Shown: piece after piece, positions 1-12,737 of the stretch
Layout of the letters: every line of letters begins with the position of its first letter
Position numbering within the stretch: position 1 is the stretch's first letter
Assembly (NCBI RefSeq): GCF_050003625.1
Contig: NC_134398.1
Span: 88,041,983-88,105,982, forward strand
Source of the DNA: Haematobia irritans
Taxonomy: Eukaryota; Arthropoda; Insecta; Diptera; Muscidae
Length of the DNA: 64,000 nt
Direction of reading: 5' to 3'
Position numbers and translations under genes: made by a program
Notes under the pieces: model-generated
Database searches by the model: none
Seen by the model: the letters and a program-made list of their open reading frames with translations, nothing else
What the model was told of the DNA's origin: nothing

Positions 1-637
1 AGTTTTTATGAAGATCCCTTTAATTACCTTTGTTTGAATATTTTGACTTACTCGTCCTACGTTCCGATTTGTTTTGACGAAACAAAAAAATTGTGCCCGT
101 TATTGCGAAAATGATAAACAAAACTCTTTCTCTTTTTTTTCAAATATATTTTATCTTGGTTCCGAATTAATTTTCTCTCCGAATACTCATTTTAATATTT
201 TACTTAAGCATATACAATTTTTGGCGAAGTCTTATATCACAACGTATATATTTTTACTCATAATATGTAAATTTATACTTGTTTATATTCACACATAGTA
301 TTTTTCCTATATTTAATGAAATTTTCTTTGTGTATATATATTTGTAATGCGCCAATTGGTTACTTTCATTATTTTACTTCCAGCATACACTTTGTCTCTC
401 TTTGTAAACAAATAGATGTTTATGGGCTATTTCTAAATTAATATATGTTTGCATCCAAGCATATTATATTTACAAACATTTTATGTCCCAAACATAATAT
501 GTTCTAACATATTAACATGTCCCAAACATATTATGCTAGTTTATGAACATTATATGTTTGAACTCAAAAATATTGTGTTTAAAAATTTGAGTTCCAAACA
601 TATAATGTTTATACCCAAACATATGAAAAACAGTCTT
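1..637 (+). repeat. R repeat, right-hand part (cut by window edge)
   Basis: AT-rich dispersed repeat studded with AAACATAT and its complement. The same sequence recurs at 35870-36335 in the same orientation, but lacking the stretch that corresponds to about 92-288 here. It ends in AAACATATGAAAAACAGTC. No protein is encoded; the open frames are chance AT-rich frames. Superfamily not recognised. Confidence 0.7.
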
Positions 638-1204
638 TTTCGTCCGTGTAGGCAACTCTTTGTATTTTGAAACTAACTGTCAGCGTTGTTTTGGTTCATA
701 AAACTATAACGGCATCGAAAACTACAAGTGTTCTCGTTAAGTTGAATTAAAAAGTCGGCTAATTTGGTTGTCATTTAGCAAGTTGAAAAAATAGTTGCGA
801 ATTTGGAAAACGGTTTTTATAAATGAGATTTTTTTTTCAAAAATTACAACAAAAGTTGTGAAAGTTTTTATTAAATCTGTTGTAGTACATAGCAAGTAAA
901 ATATTTGTGGAAGTCAAATCTTAGAATTGCAAAAAAACAACAAGTGAGAAATTTTTAAAATTGAAAAGTTGCCTGTGGGCGACTTTGGGCAATTGTGGTA
1001 GCAAATTTACATATTTTTGGACATGAGACCTAGAGAAAAAAGTTTTGAAAAACTATGATATTAAACAAATTTTGAACTTCGATTGGGATGTACCAGTGAT
1101 GGGGAATGCGGTACTGATGTGGAAGACATATCTGCAGTGCTGAAGAGAAATCACGCGAAGCCGTGAATGAAACTTAAACTAAATCTCGTGAATGTGCGTG
1201 TACG
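638..1204. other. AT-rich sequence, no gene recognised
   Basis: No coding, RNA or mobile-element signature was seen, apart from CGTGA-type motifs from about 1150 that resume after the next repeat at 2798. This suggests the R repeat at 1205-2797 was inserted into a CGTGA-rich array. Confidence 0.5.
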
Positions 1205-2797
1205 CACTGTTAGAAAAATATGTTTTTCATATGTTCCGATAAAAACAAAATGTGTTTCGAGCACAATTTTTAAACACAATATATTTAAGTACAAACATGT
1301 AATGTTTCTAAACTAACACTAAATGTTTGGGACACATATGTCAATATGTTAGAATATATTATGTTTGGGGCATAATTGTTTTATAAAAATAATATGTTTG
1401 AATGTAAACATATACAAATTTACAATTTTTTAGTAAACATATATATGTTGTGATATTTTATTCAGAGAGCGACAGAGAGAGAGAGAGTATAGAGAAAGAA
1501 ATAGAGATGGAAACCGGGAATGTTGACGAAAGATATCAACATAACACAGCGAGAGAATGAAAAGAGAACAATTTCTGTGAAACCGCTTGTATGTTGTTTC
1601 GGAAAACTGTTTTATGATAAGGTCAAAAATTTGATTTTAAATATTATTTAATTTGAATATTAGAATGAGTATTCGGAGTAAAGAGAATAGATATTCGGAA
1701 CCAAGAGAATAGACATTAGAAAAAAAGAAAGTGTTTTCGCCTTGGGAGCAGCATTTTATGTATGTGTGAACATGTGTTTTGTTTATCATTTTGGCATTAT
1801 GGGCACAATTTTTTTCTTGGTTCATTAAAAGAAATCGGAACGTACGAGGAGTAAGTCAAAATGTTCAGGCAAAGGAAATTTAAAATTAAATTAAAAATTA
1901 CATTAAAACGGTGGAATATATACAAAAATTACAAAGGGATTTTCATAAAAATAACGAAAGGGCACTATACTCTTTTTAGAGTTGGGACATTAAAATGAAA
2001 AAAAGGAGGAAATAGTGAACAATTAAACAGTAAAATGTATAAAAACAAAGTTTAGTTACTCTTTATTAATAAAATTGTTATTTTTGCAATAAAAAAATAA
2101 TATTTTATCCAAAAGCTCAGTCTATTTCGTTTATATCAAGCACTGTTTCTGACTGTTAATCTTTAATAAACCACATTTCGAAGTTTCATTATAAAAATTT
2201 AATATAGTATAAATATAAATGTGTATATTAAAAAAAAATGATGTTCGGTCGGAGCAGGGATTGAACCCTCGATCTTTTGCATGCAAGGCAGACATGCTAA
2301 CCACGGCTGCACGTGGCCAACAAATGTATGTTTCTGTTAAATAATGTTATGTTTGCATGGGCTCGTGGGCGCAGCAAACTATGCTATATAAATGTAACTT
2401 ATAACGATAATTGTCTACTGGTGACTATAACAGCTACGTAGCCTAGTACTAGCTTACAAACTGTATGGTTCTCGGTTCGATTCTCCGTCCGGGCGAAAGG
2501 TACAATTTAAAAAATTTATAAAATTGAATAATTTATTCAACATTATTTGTATTACAAAAAAAGGTGCCAAGAAAAATTTCGTGGAAGTGAAAATTATGTG
2601 AAGGAATGAGCACAATCTTCTTTGGGACAAATTCTTCCAAGGATATAATATTTTTGGGATCAAAATGCTTCCAAACATATAATATGTTCACATAAAACAA
2701 ACATATTAATGTTTCGGAAGTATTAAATAATATATGTGCTTCCTGCAAAATATGTTTGGAACATATGTTAGAGAAGCGATTTGTTTTTTTTTTGAGG
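1205..2797 (-). repeat. R repeat, full-looking copy
   Basis: Read on the minus strand it begins CACCCTCAAAAA, is rich in AAACATATG, and ends TTTTTCTAACAGTG. The same two ends are found on the plus-strand copy at 20550-22531, so both termini are probably real. Ends of the form CAC...GTG suggest a DNA transposon, but no transposase and no clear target duplication are visible. It contains a GAGA tract near 1470 and two tRNA-like modules (2243-2503). Confidence 0.65.
2243..2503. repeat. Divergent pair of tRNA-like SINE modules inside R repeat
   Basis: Minus-strand module (2322 to 2243): a decayed A-box region, then GGGTTCAATCCCTGCTCCGA, a B-box-like T arm. Plus-strand module (2431-2503): GTAGCCTAGTACTAGC (A-box-like), then GGTTCGATTCTCC (B box). 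They point away from each other across about 108 bp. This resembles RNA polymerase III promoters of tRNA-derived SINEs; neither folds as an obviously intact tRNA gene. Equivalent pairs lie at 20852-21119, 32744-33021 and 34193-34451. Confidence 0.6.
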
Positions 2798-3390
2798 GTG
2801 CGGGACTAAGCGAAAATTTGTCGTGCGTGAGCAGAAATCAAATTGTATTCGTGATTTGCGTGAGTAAAATTTCTCCGAATTAAAATTCACGTTCACGATC
2901 CAATTCACGCTCACGATAAAATTGACAATCACGATAAAATTCACATTCACGTTAAGACAGAGACAGAAAAAAATCATACTCACGACCAAATTCACTTTCA
3001 CGATTCAAGCTCACCGATTTTAATCACCTTCACGGATTTTATCACGCTTAAGATTTCAATAGCATCCGTTGTTTGATTGTGAAACATATTTGAATTTTGC
3101 TAATGGTTCCGTCGTGAGTAATGAATGAGATCACGCCAATTGTCGTGTTCCGAAAATTTTCCTGAGTCACGAGATTTGTTGTGAATTACGAAAATTTTGG
3201 TGAATCATACAGAAACGTGAGGCATAAACTTTGTTCGTGGGTGAGCGTGCGCGAGTATAACTTTTCATTTCGTGAATTTGCGTGAACGTGATTTCCTACC
3301 CACATGCCGTGCGTGAGTACAAATATTTCTTCGAGAATGCGCGTGAGCGTACGTGAAATTTCACTCACGGGCACATCTAAGTATATATTT
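2798..3390. repeat. Degenerate CGTGA/TCACG-rich array
   Basis: Dense repetition of TTCACG, CTCACG, CACGATAAAA and, further right, CGTGAGTG/GCGTGAG, with an irregular period of roughly 17-19 bp in its left part. Shorter stretches of the same type occur at 1150-1204, 25060-25135 and 26090-26190. It looks like a decayed minisatellite rather than coding sequence. Confidence 0.55.
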
Positions 3391-3771
3391 ACTGTAATAA
3401 GAACCAAAAATGTAAAAAATCCAATAAAACGTAATACGTCCACAATTACCAAACAAACCAAAATTTCCCCACAGGCAACATTCTCTACCGCCCAAACGAA
3501 TGGGCGTGGCGACCCGAAATTCTGGCTAGACGCTTCTTAAATGACTTAAACATGATTAAGAGTATAAAAAATTTCTAGCGATATCTATAAAAATTCGGGG
3601 TCGAAAGGGTTGAGTTGAATTCAGTTGCAATAAAAATCAAAATAAAAAGAAAGTGTTTCACCCTAAGCATATCTTTGTTTAAGTCCCCAAATAGTTAACT
3701 GAAGTTTCTAAACATATGTTGGCTTGCAGCAAAATGTTTTAAATATAATTTTTCTGGAATACAAATAAAAC
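3391..3771. other. No feature recognised
   Basis: AT-rich spacer between the CGTGA array and the first H repeat; no gene, RNA or repeat boundary was identified. Confidence 0.4.
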
Positions 3772-4016
3772 AAGTAAGGAAAGTCTAAATTCGGGCGGGG
3801 CCGACTATATTATACCCTGCACCACTTTGTAGATCTAAATTTTCGATACCATATCACATCCGTCAAATGTGTTGGGAGCTATATATAAAGGTTTGTCCCA
3901 AATACATACATTTAAATATCACTCGATCTGGAAGAATTTGATAGACTTCTACAAAAATCTATAGACTCAAAATTTAAGTTGGCTAATGCACTAGGGTGGA
4001 ACACAATTTTAGTAAA
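3772..4016 (+). repeat. H repeat fragment (Helentron/DINE-like, family 2)
   Basis: Starts ACAAGTAAGGAAAGTC and carries the subterminal ATTATACCCTGCACCAC seen at the start of the next element. It is about 245 bp long and lacks the internal units and the GGGTATAAAA end, so it is a 5' piece abutted by the fuller copy at 4017. Confidence 0.55.
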
Positions 4017-5351
4017 AACAAGTAAGGAAAGTCTAAAGTCGGGCGGGGCCGACTATATTATACCCTGCACCACTTTGTAAATCTTAATTTTCGATACCAT
4101 ATCACATCCGTCAAATGTGTTGGGTGCTGAACATATAGAGGTTTGTCCCAAATGCATACATTTAGATATCACTCGATCTGGACAGAATTTGATAGACTTC
4201 TACAAATTCTATAGATTCAAAATTTAAGTCGGCTCGGTAAAAAAATAGGGGAAAGATTTAAATATGAAGCAATTTTAAGGAAACTTCACAAACTTTTATT
4301 TATGATTTATCGCTCGATATATATGTATTAGAAGTTTAGGAAAATTAGAGTAGTTTTTACAACTTTTCGACTAAGCAGAGGCGATTTTAAATGGGAAATG
4401 TTCGTATCTTGACCATTTTTGTCGAAATCAGAAAAACATATATATGGGAGCTATACCTAAATCTGAACCGATTTCAAACAATGCTTAGTATACTCCCTGT
4501 GCAAAATTTCAACTAAATCGGAGTAAAAAATTGGTCTCTGTGGTCATATGAGTGTAAATCGGGCGAAAGCTATATATGGGAGCTATATCTAAATCTGAAC
4601 CGATTTCAATCAACTTTGGCACACTTCACTACACTATTAGTTGTACTCCTAGTGCAAAATTTCAATCAAATTGAGCCAAACCTCTGGCTTCTAGGACCAT
4701 ATTAGTCCATATCGGGCGAAAGATATATATGGGAGCTATATCTAAATCTGAATCGATTTCAACCAAATTTGGCACACATGACTACACTACTAATTGTACT
4801 CCATATGCAAAATTTCAACCAAATTGGGCCTAAACTCTGGCTTCTGGGGCCATATAAGTCCATATCGGGCAAAAGATATATATGGGAGCTATATCTAAAT
4901 CTGAAACGATTTCAATCAAATTTTTCACACTCGACTATACTACCAATTGTACTCCTCGTGCAAAATTTCAAGCAAATCGGGATAAAACTCTGGCTTCTGC
5001 ATCCATATAAGTGCATATCGGGCTAAAGATATATATGGGAGCTATATCTAACTCTGAACCGATTTCTTCCAAAATCAATAGGGTTCTATTCTGACCCAAA
5101 ACAGGAACATGTGCCAAATTTGAAGTCGATTGGACTTAAACTGCGACCAAGACTTTGATCACAAAAATGTGTTCACAGACGGACGGACGGACGGACGGAC
5201 GGACAGACGGACATGGTTATATCGACTCAGGGAACCACCCCGAGCATTATTGCCAAAGACACCATGTGACTATCTCGTCTCCTTCTGGGTGTTACAAACA
5301 TATGCACTAACTTATAATACCCTGTTCCACAGTGTGACGCAGGGTATAAAA
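4017..5351 (+). mobile_element. H repeat, family 2 (Helentron/DINE-1-like, non-autonomous)
   Basis: Left end ACAAGTAAGGAAAGTC, then a small hairpin GTCGG...CCGAC and TACCCTGC. The middle holds about four diverged tandem units of roughly 150 bp, each with ATATATGGGAGCTATATCTA, then a GACG microsatellite (5178-5213) followed by ATCGACTC. The right end is GCAGGGTATAAAA, whose GCAGGGTA is the reverse complement of the left TACCCTGC. This order (subterminal repeat, internal units, GAC-type microsatellite, terminal GGGTATAA) resembles DINE-1/mini-me elements of flies, which are attributed to Helentrons. No protein is encoded; open frames here are chance. Confidence 0.6.
5178..5213 (+). repeat. GACG tetranucleotide microsatellite
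   Basis: About eight GACG-type units ending in a GACA variant, embedded in the H repeat. A shorter GACGGACGGACGGAC run sits at the equivalent position near 28180, so it is an element-internal proto-microsatellite. Confidence 0.85.
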
Positions 5352-5880
5352 ATATGGGAAACATTTAAATCTGAAGCAATTTTAAGGAAACTTCGCAAAA
5401 GTTTATTTATGATTTATCGCTCGATATATATGTATTAGAAGTTTAGGAAAATTAGAGTCATTTTTACAACTTTTCGACTAAGCAGTGGCGATTTAACAAG
5501 GAAAATGTTTTTGACCATTTTTGTCGAAATCAGAAAAACATATATATGGAAGCTATATCTAAATCTGAACCGGTCCCTATTGATTTTGGAACAAATTTCA
5601 TCTGATCCGAAATTTCATTGATATTTGGTCCTCTAATTACAATGCTAAAATTGGTTCATATCAGTTCATAATTATTTATAGACTTTTGTATTTTGTATTT
5701 ATTCTGCCTTTTTTGTCTAACATAGACTCCATATCGACTAATATAAAATTTAGAAGATAGTGTTAGGAAGGTTTGATATACTCGTACGTTGTCATCGGTA
5801 ACTGTTGATAACGCAAGTAGTTTGAGTCGATTCCATGGACGAGGAGGGCCTGGCCGAACTTTTGGCCATATTTACTTGTT
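5352..5880. repeat. H repeat fragment
   Basis: The first part repeats sequence of the neighbouring element (compare 4241-4440). The right edge, GGCCATATTTACTTGTTT, looks like a minus-strand left end (ACAAGTAAAT...). Decayed composite with no coding content. Confidence 0.45.
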
Positions 5881-7014
5881 TAAATTAGTATGTCACCTTT
5901 TTAGTGCAAGTGACTTTTTGTATCACTAGTTAGAAATTTTAAACGGTAGCCTCAAAAAAGACCGATCTCCCGATTTTACTTCTTAGGAGTCTAGATAGCA
6001 CAATTTTTACCCGTTTAGTCTGAAATTGGAAAATCTTGATGTATTTTATGTCCGCGAATATTATATATCGGTCCATACTTTGAGTTCTCCCCTATATAGT
6101 CTGATCTACCGATTTGACTTTTTGAGGTCATAGAAACTTCAATTTTTGTTTAAAATGGATTGCATTTTGAATGTATCCTTATTGTAATTTCTCTGGCTAG
6201 GAATCAATACAAAAAAAATTTAAGTAAAGACAATATCTTTGGTATTTGGTAACATCATCCATTACGACACGAGTTTCTCAAAGAACATTATTATATTAGG
6301 TGCGCAAATTAGTAACATGGGATTGACAACAGATGGCGTAATTCGGGATAAACGCATCAAACAATTTTGCCGCTGCAACCGAGTAAAACGATGTATCGAA
6401 TTCAGTTGAGTTAGGTATACTTCAAAATATGCAATAGGCAGTTATTGTAAATTAGGTTTTTGGCAAAAAGTGTTAAATTACCCATACATTAATTATTAAC
6501 ACAATATGTGTCACAAATATGTTTAAAATATGTTTCAAATTCCACCAAATATTTCTATTTCTTGAGGTTGTTAAAAGTTTTTGTTTTTTTAGGTGGATTA
6601 GTCAATATAGTAACCCTTAAATGCGCACTGTATCTTTTAAGATACAACCAGAAAAAAAATGTTACGTCTTAAAATTTTGACCGAATTTTACGAAATCAAG
6701 TTTTTTTGCATATAAAGCACATAGCAAAGTTTCGAAATTGAAATGAAATTTTGCCCGAAAATTCAAAAACTTACAAATTGGAGAATAAATAATTTTTACC
6801 CGAAATAAAAGGAATGTTGGTTAAGTTTCAGTTTTCATATTCCTCTTTAATTTGTATTGAACTTATACATTATATTAGTTATATACTAGGTTTAAAGGCA
6901 AAAATAGGTAAAGGTATTTCAAATATTGTTGAAAAGTTATATGAATGCAGAAGATTATTAAGCTTAATAACCTAACACAAACATATATTTTCTATTTGAT
7001 AATTGTGCTATATA
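5881..7014. other. AT-rich sequence, no gene recognised
   Basis: About 1.1 kb with no convincing open frame, RNA gene or repeat end. A less AT-rich patch at 6300-6420 was examined, but no family could be assigned. Confidence 0.4.
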
Positions 7015-7206
7015 CCCCAGCAAAAAATTTTTGAAGTTCTTCCAAAGGCACAACTTTAAAAGCACTTCCAGAAGATGCACTCCCAATGATGTTCTTTCTT
7101 TGAACTTCCCAGCAAGTTCTTTTAATTCAATTTTTATAACATGTTTTTTTTATACTTTTAATGGGTAATTTTAATTTTTTTTTTCAAATAGATTGCAAAC
7201 AGAGTA
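7015..7206 (+). mobile_element. CCCAGC MITE, left part (split by LOA-A)
   Basis: Begins CCCAGCAAAAAATTTTTGAA after TA and matches the complete element at 23810-24380. It is interrupted at 7206 by LOA-A; the remainder resumes at 17056. The last 12 bases (GCAAACAGAGTA, 7195-7206) are the LOA-A target-site duplication. Confidence 0.7.
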
Positions 7207-7343
7207 GGTTAGGTTAGGTTAAAGTGGCAGCCCGATTAAATTTCAGGCTCACTTAGACTATTCAGTCCATTGTGATACCACATTTAACTAAAAGTACCTA
7301 TTACATATGGGCACTTCTAGTCTTAACCACTGAGCCTTCTCTA

Positions 7344-10218
7344 TTATTTACTTTTGTGGAACCAACCAGATTGCTCCAAAAACATTAACAAACTGCTTAA
7401 GTTAACGTTTTCCAGGTCCGCCAGTAATCTAAAGCTATATGCTCCTAAAATTCGCTTACGCCTTACACAAAAAGCAGGACACTCACACAAGAGGTGTTTA
7501 ATTGATTCCCTTTCCTCCACATCATGACAGCTTATACAAAGTCATTATACTTCGCACCTATAGTTTTTGCAAATTCGCCTATCAGGCAGCGACCCGTTAT
7601 AGCAGATATCAGAAGTGCTATATGACGCCTTGAGAACACTAGCATATCTAGTGTGCGATTTAAGTTTAAATGGGGCCATATTTACTTGGTGTCGTTACAA
7701 CCCTTACAATTCTCCCATCGAATATTGGCCATCATAACAGCCTTCTCACGCAGTAAGAGCTTGCAGGTGGCCCGAGGCATACCAACAGATTCTAGTTCCT
7801 CTGGAATATGCTCGCCATACGCTGAACTTTATCTAAACATGTCGGTTTCTGAAGTGCCGGCCACCAGACTACAACACCATATAGCATTATAGGTCTAACT
7901 ACTGCCGTGTATAGCCAATGCACAATTTTTGGTTTTAGTCCCCACTTTTTTCCTATTGCCTTTTTGCACGAGTACAAAGCTACCGTGGCTTTTCTCGCCC
8001 TATCTTCAATATTAAGCCTAAACTTCAGCTTCCTGTCCAAAATAACGCCAAGGTATTTTGCACACTCACCGAAGGGAATTTCAGTACCCCCTAAGGAAAT
8101 GGGCCTAACCGTGGGAGTTTTGCGATCTTTGCAGTACATGACTAGTTCTGTCTTCGCTGGATTTACACCAAGACCATTATCTTTCGCCCATTTCTCAGTC
8201 ATCCGGAGAGCTCTCTGTATAATATCTCTGATTGTGGATGGGAATTTTCCCCTGAGTGCTAGCGCCACATCATCTGCGTATGTCACCACTTGTATCCTTT
8301 CTTTTTCTAGGGAAACCAGAAGGTTGTTTATAGCAACATTCCAAAGAAGAGGTGATAGAACTCCTCCTTGGGGAGTGCCTCTGTTCACATATTTACCTTT
8401 GTATGTTTGCTTGCCCTAGTATGGCTGAAATACGTCTCTTTATTAGAAGTTCGTCTAACAGCCTAAGTATACCTGGATCAACATTCAGAGTTGTCAGTCC
8501 ATTTAATATCGAGCTGGGATGGACACTATTGAACGCCCTTTCGATGTCTAGAAACTCCACGATTGTGTATTCTTTGACAGATAGTGAGCTTTCAATAAAG
8601 CTGACTAGTTCATGCAATGCGGTCTCAGTAGACCTGCCCTTCGAGTATGCATGCTGTCGTTTCGAGAGCAAACTTGAATCCACGCTAGTTCTAAGATACA
8701 TGTCTATCATCCTCTCCAGGGTCTTAAGTAGGAATGAGGATAAGCTGATTGGTCGGAAATCCTTCGCACTCGAGTGAGAGGCTTTTCCTGCTTTAGGTAT
8801 GAAGACGAATTTTGTTTCCCTCCACTTTTCTGGAATATATGCTAAGTTTATACATCGTTTATATATCACCGTCAACCGAGGGACAATTCTTTCGGCCACT
8901 GCTTGTAATTCCGCCGGAGTAATTCCATCAGATCCGGGGGATTTAAATGGTCCAAAGCTGTTTAAAGCCCATTTTATTCTAGATTCCGACACAATTTCCT
9001 CGATAGGAAATGACCGCTGAGCCTCTGTTACACCGCCAGAACATGGTTCAACCGTCTGATTTCCAGGGAAGTGTGTGTCCAATAGTACCTCCAACGTCTC
9101 CTCACTGGACGGTGTCCAATTTCCCTCCGATGTTTTAATGAAACCTGGGGCGGTGTTAGTGGATGCTAGTACCTTCCGTAGTCTGGAAGCCTCTGACGTA
9201 TTCTCAATACTGCTACAGTAATCATCCCAAGAGTTTTGTTGAGACTTTCTCAGTTCTCGTCTATATGCTCTCAGATTCATCTTGTAAGTGTCCCAATCCT
9301 CCGGAGTTCTTGTGGACTTTGCTTTGTTAAAGAGCTTCCTGCAGGATTTCCTCATATTACTTAACTCCGTAGTCCACCATGGCGGCCGAGTTTTTCCCCG
9401 TGGCTTTCCTCTAGGGCAAGCAGCTTTCAGTGACATGTTGAAGGCCTTAGTAATCCGCTCCACTGCGTGTTCGATATCTTGCACAGTGCTCATGTTTGTC
9501 TCTGGCATTTCCGGTATCATAAAATTGAACGATTCCCTATACCGATTCAATCAGCTTTCCTACCATTTGGCGGAAATATGGTCTTTGAAGTACGAACAGC
9601 CAATCTGAAACTAATGTAGCGATGATCTGAGAAGTTATGTTCGCTCAAAACTTGCCACTCAGATATCTTATCATTCAGTTCCGGAGAGGTCAACGTGACG
9701 TCCAAAACCTCTTGCCTGTTTCTGGTGACGAAGGTTGGTGCATCTCCCTTATTGCAAACTACCAAGTTAGTACGCAAAATAAACTCTATTAGCGACTCTC
9801 CCCTTGCATTAGTATCACTACTTCCCAAATACTATGAGGTGCATTTGCATCGCATCCCATAATGAGTTTTGTCTTTGTTTTTAGTGACTCCTCAACTAAG
9901 GTCCTAACGGCACAGGGTGGTATCTCCCTATTATGTCCCATGTAGACCGAAGATATCTCTAGACTGGCTACGACAGTGTCTGCATTGCTCAATGAAGGAA
10001 GCAAAAACAAGTTTAGTTCGTTTTTAGCAATTATACATGCTCGTTACCGGTATTATGCAAACGTTTGAAACCCGGAGTGCTTAATTCACAGATCTTGTTC
10101 TTATATATGTATGGTTCTTGAATAAAAACTATATGTCTCCTTTCATCAGGAGAACTTTTAAGGCAGCACAAGCGGCCTTACAATGGATAAGATTTATCTG
10201 GAGGAACCGTAGAACCAT
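7344..10218 (-). pseudogene. LOA-A ORF2: endonuclease/reverse transcriptase polyprotein, broken
   Basis: Endonuclease pieces lie at 10218-9550 in shifted frames; CDANA and FSDHRYI are recognisable. The reverse transcriptase follows at 9550-7792 with EFLDIERAFN (motif A), RGTPQGGVLSPLLWN (motif B) and YADD (motif C). A 4-nt insertion near 8390 shifts frame just before motif B. After QRMAS the sequence jumps to the far side of RNase H, so most RNase H catalytic residues seen in LOA-B are missing. The C-terminal region decays through frameshifts to a TAA at 7344-7346. The start follows LOA-B, where ORF2 begins MVLRILQINLH. This copy cannot make active protein. Confidence 0.8.
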
Positions 10219-11402
10219 CCAAATTTTCAATCACCGTCACATCAGCCGCTTCAATTGAGTCATCAAGGGCTTCCTCTTCACAGATCTCGGTGACTCTCGC
10301 AACAATCCGCGGTTCAGCTTTGGTGAGGTTTGAGCCTGTAGAAACTTCCCGCATATGATTTTCGCCATAGTCTGCAGGTTTTATGTATCCTTCGGCTTCG
10401 CTAGGAGATTTTTTCACTGCTGACTCTACCGGAGGCTTGTCCGTTTCGGAATCCTTTGGCTGATCGCTTTTGTAAACCTTCATATGGATGTCATGAAAGC
10501 CATAACTTACACGTCCTTGGGTCTGGGCTAGATGTGGCAGCGACTGTATGTTTAATATAAACACCGCATGTCGTCTTGGCCCATCCACCTCATCCAAACG
10601 ACCAACCTTCCAATCGGCGGTTGGAAGATCTGGGTTACATTCTTTTAGTCTCTCTAGTATTGACTCAGGATCAGGAGGGTTTGCCGGTACCCATGCATGT
10701 GCTCTAGGTTTAGCCGGTATGTCTTTTTTTATCGACTAACTCCAAAGCAGCTCCTTCCCAAAATTCATCAATTAGCATCAATGCAGCTTTAAAGCAATCC
10801 ATAGACCTCTGGTCCGCAAAAGCTATTAACTTATATCGTCCTTGATACCATCCAGCATCTTGCCGTCGGGGACTTGGTCCGGGAAACTTTTTTCGCACCT
10901 CTGAGTAGACACCAGACATCGCGTTCTCAATTTCCCCCCATTTTTGCCTTGGAATCATACCGTCCAATGCTCCTTTATTAATAATAGCCATCACAAGGCT
11001 GTCTTTTGCAACTGAGGCAAACGATCTTTGATCCCGTTTAGAGGATGGCAGCTCATCCGGTGATCGTTCCCTTTTTCCAGCTTCAAGAATTCCTTGAGCC
11101 CATTTTAAGGAATCGCTTTGCTTAGCCGACAACGTGCTTTGGTCGACTGATCCTAATTTCTTTAGGATAAACAAAGCATTTCTTCGTTCCTTGAATCTCT
11201 TTCGAGAGGGATTGCCTCCTTTTGATGTCGTCACCTTAGAAAAGGTTTGCCTTGCCAAAGTGTCACCGCCAGTCGACCCGTCTACAGGTCGACTAATTGG
11301 GCCTGACTCTTGGTCGCTGCTCAAATTTATAACTTAAGTCGTTACCCGTCCACTGGGCCCTGAAGTTAGCAACCCAGTGGATGACTTTGCATTTCGCTGC
11401 AT
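10178..11402 (-). pseudogene. LOA-A ORF1: nucleic-acid-binding type ORF1 protein, broken
   Basis: The start codon at 11402-11400 (MQRNAKSSTGL) is fused to the LOA-B target duplication. Codon 23 is TAA where LOA-B has GAA, and the frame shifts again around 10710. Recognisable blocks include KRFKERRNALFILKKLGS, a WYQGRYKLIAFADQRS block, and PRRHAVFILNIQSLPHL. The last region resembles the DUF4780-type domain of LOA-like ORF1 proteins (from memory). ORF1 products normally coat the element's RNA; this copy is inactive. It overlaps ORF2 by about 40 nt. Confidence 0.75.
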
Positions 11403-11512
11403 GGTGGTTTATTCAACCGTCGAATGGAACGGACGTGTTTTTCAATAGCGGATAAATTCATCGTAATAGGTACCTACTAAGAATTTCAAGTGTGGTGGGA
11501 TATTAAGCCACC

Positions 11513-12737
11513 ATGCAGCGAAATTCCAAGTCATCCACTGGGTTGCTAACTTCAGGGCCCAGTGGACGGATATCGACTGAAGTTATAAATCTGGGCAATG
11601 ACCAAGAGTTAGGCCCAATTAGTCGACCTGTAGACGGGTCGACAGGTGGCGACACTATGACAAGTCGAACTTTTTCTAAGGTAACGACATCAAAAGGAGG
11701 TAATCCCCCACGAAAGAGATTCAAGGAACGAAGATATGCTTTGTTTATCCTAAAGAAATTAGGATCAGTCGACCCAAGCACGCTGTCGGCTAAACAAAGC
11801 GATTCCTTAAAATGGGCTCAAGGAATTCTTGAGACTGGAAAAAGGGAACGATCGCAGAATGAGCTGCCATTCTCCAAAAGGGATCAAAGATCGTTTGCCT
11901 CAGTTGCTAAAGACAGCCTTGTGATGGGTATCATTAATAAAGGAGCATTGGACGGTATGGTTCCAAAGCAAAAATGTGGGGAAATTGAGAATGCTCTGTC
12001 TGTCGTCTACTCACAGGTGCTGGAAGTTTCCCGGCCCAGATCCTCGACACCAAGAGGCTGGTTGGTATCAAGGACGATTTAAGCTAGTCGCATTAGAGGA
12101 CCAGAGGTCTATAGAATATTTTAAAGCTGCTCTGATACTAATTGGTGAAGTTTGGGAAGGAGCTGCTCTAGAGTTAGTCGAGAAGAAAGACATACCGGCT
12201 AGACCTAGAGCACATGCGTGGATACCTGCAAACCCTTCTGACACCGAATATATTTTAAATAGACTGAAACGATGCAATCCAGATCTTCCAACAGCTGATT
12301 GGAAGGTTGGCCGTTTGGATGGAGAGGATGGACCAAGACGGCATGCAGTGTTTATATTGAACACTCAGTCTTTGCCACATCTAGCAAAGTCCCAGGGCCG
12401 TGTATGTTATGGCTTTCATTATATCCAAATGAAGGTATATAAAAACGATCAGCTAAAGGATTCAGAAATGGACAAGCCTCTGTCTGAATCAGAAGTAAGC
12501 GGATCCTCTTGCGAAGTCGAGGGAGATACCAAAGTTGAAGACATGGATAGACACCGTATGCGAGAGGAGGTTTCTATTGCCTCAGAACTCACCAAAGTTG
12601 AACCTATGGTTATTGCGAGAGTCACCGAGATCTATGAAGAGAACATTCTTGATGACTCGATTGAAGCGGCTGATGTGACGGTTGTTAAAAATCTCAATGG
12701 TCCTACGGATCCTCCAGATAAATCTTCATCATTGTAA
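11513..12737 (+). pseudogene. LOA-B ORF1 protein, one frameshift
   Basis: Starts at ATG 11513 (MQRNSKSSTGL), the same start as LOA-A. The frame is open to about 12015, where bases are missing in the KFPGP codons; it then continues one frame over to a TAA at 12735-12737. The N-terminal third is basic and Ser/Thr-rich (RKRFKERR). The middle has FASVAKDSLVMGIINKGALD. The C-terminal half carries WEGAALELVEKKDIPARPR and PRRHAVFILNTQSLPHLAKS, a DUF4780-like region by recollection, then an acidic tail. The end overlaps ORF2 by about 41 nt in a different frame. Confidence 0.8.

Noticed and set aside
7200..7220. Telomeric TTAGG array
   Set aside because: Only two to three units, always at LOA or SINE 3' ends; part of the element tail.
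7653..9608. Plus-strand open frames across LOA-A (for example 7907-8419 and 8352-8777)
   Set aside because: Antisense shadows of the minus-strand reverse transcriptase; no own motifs.
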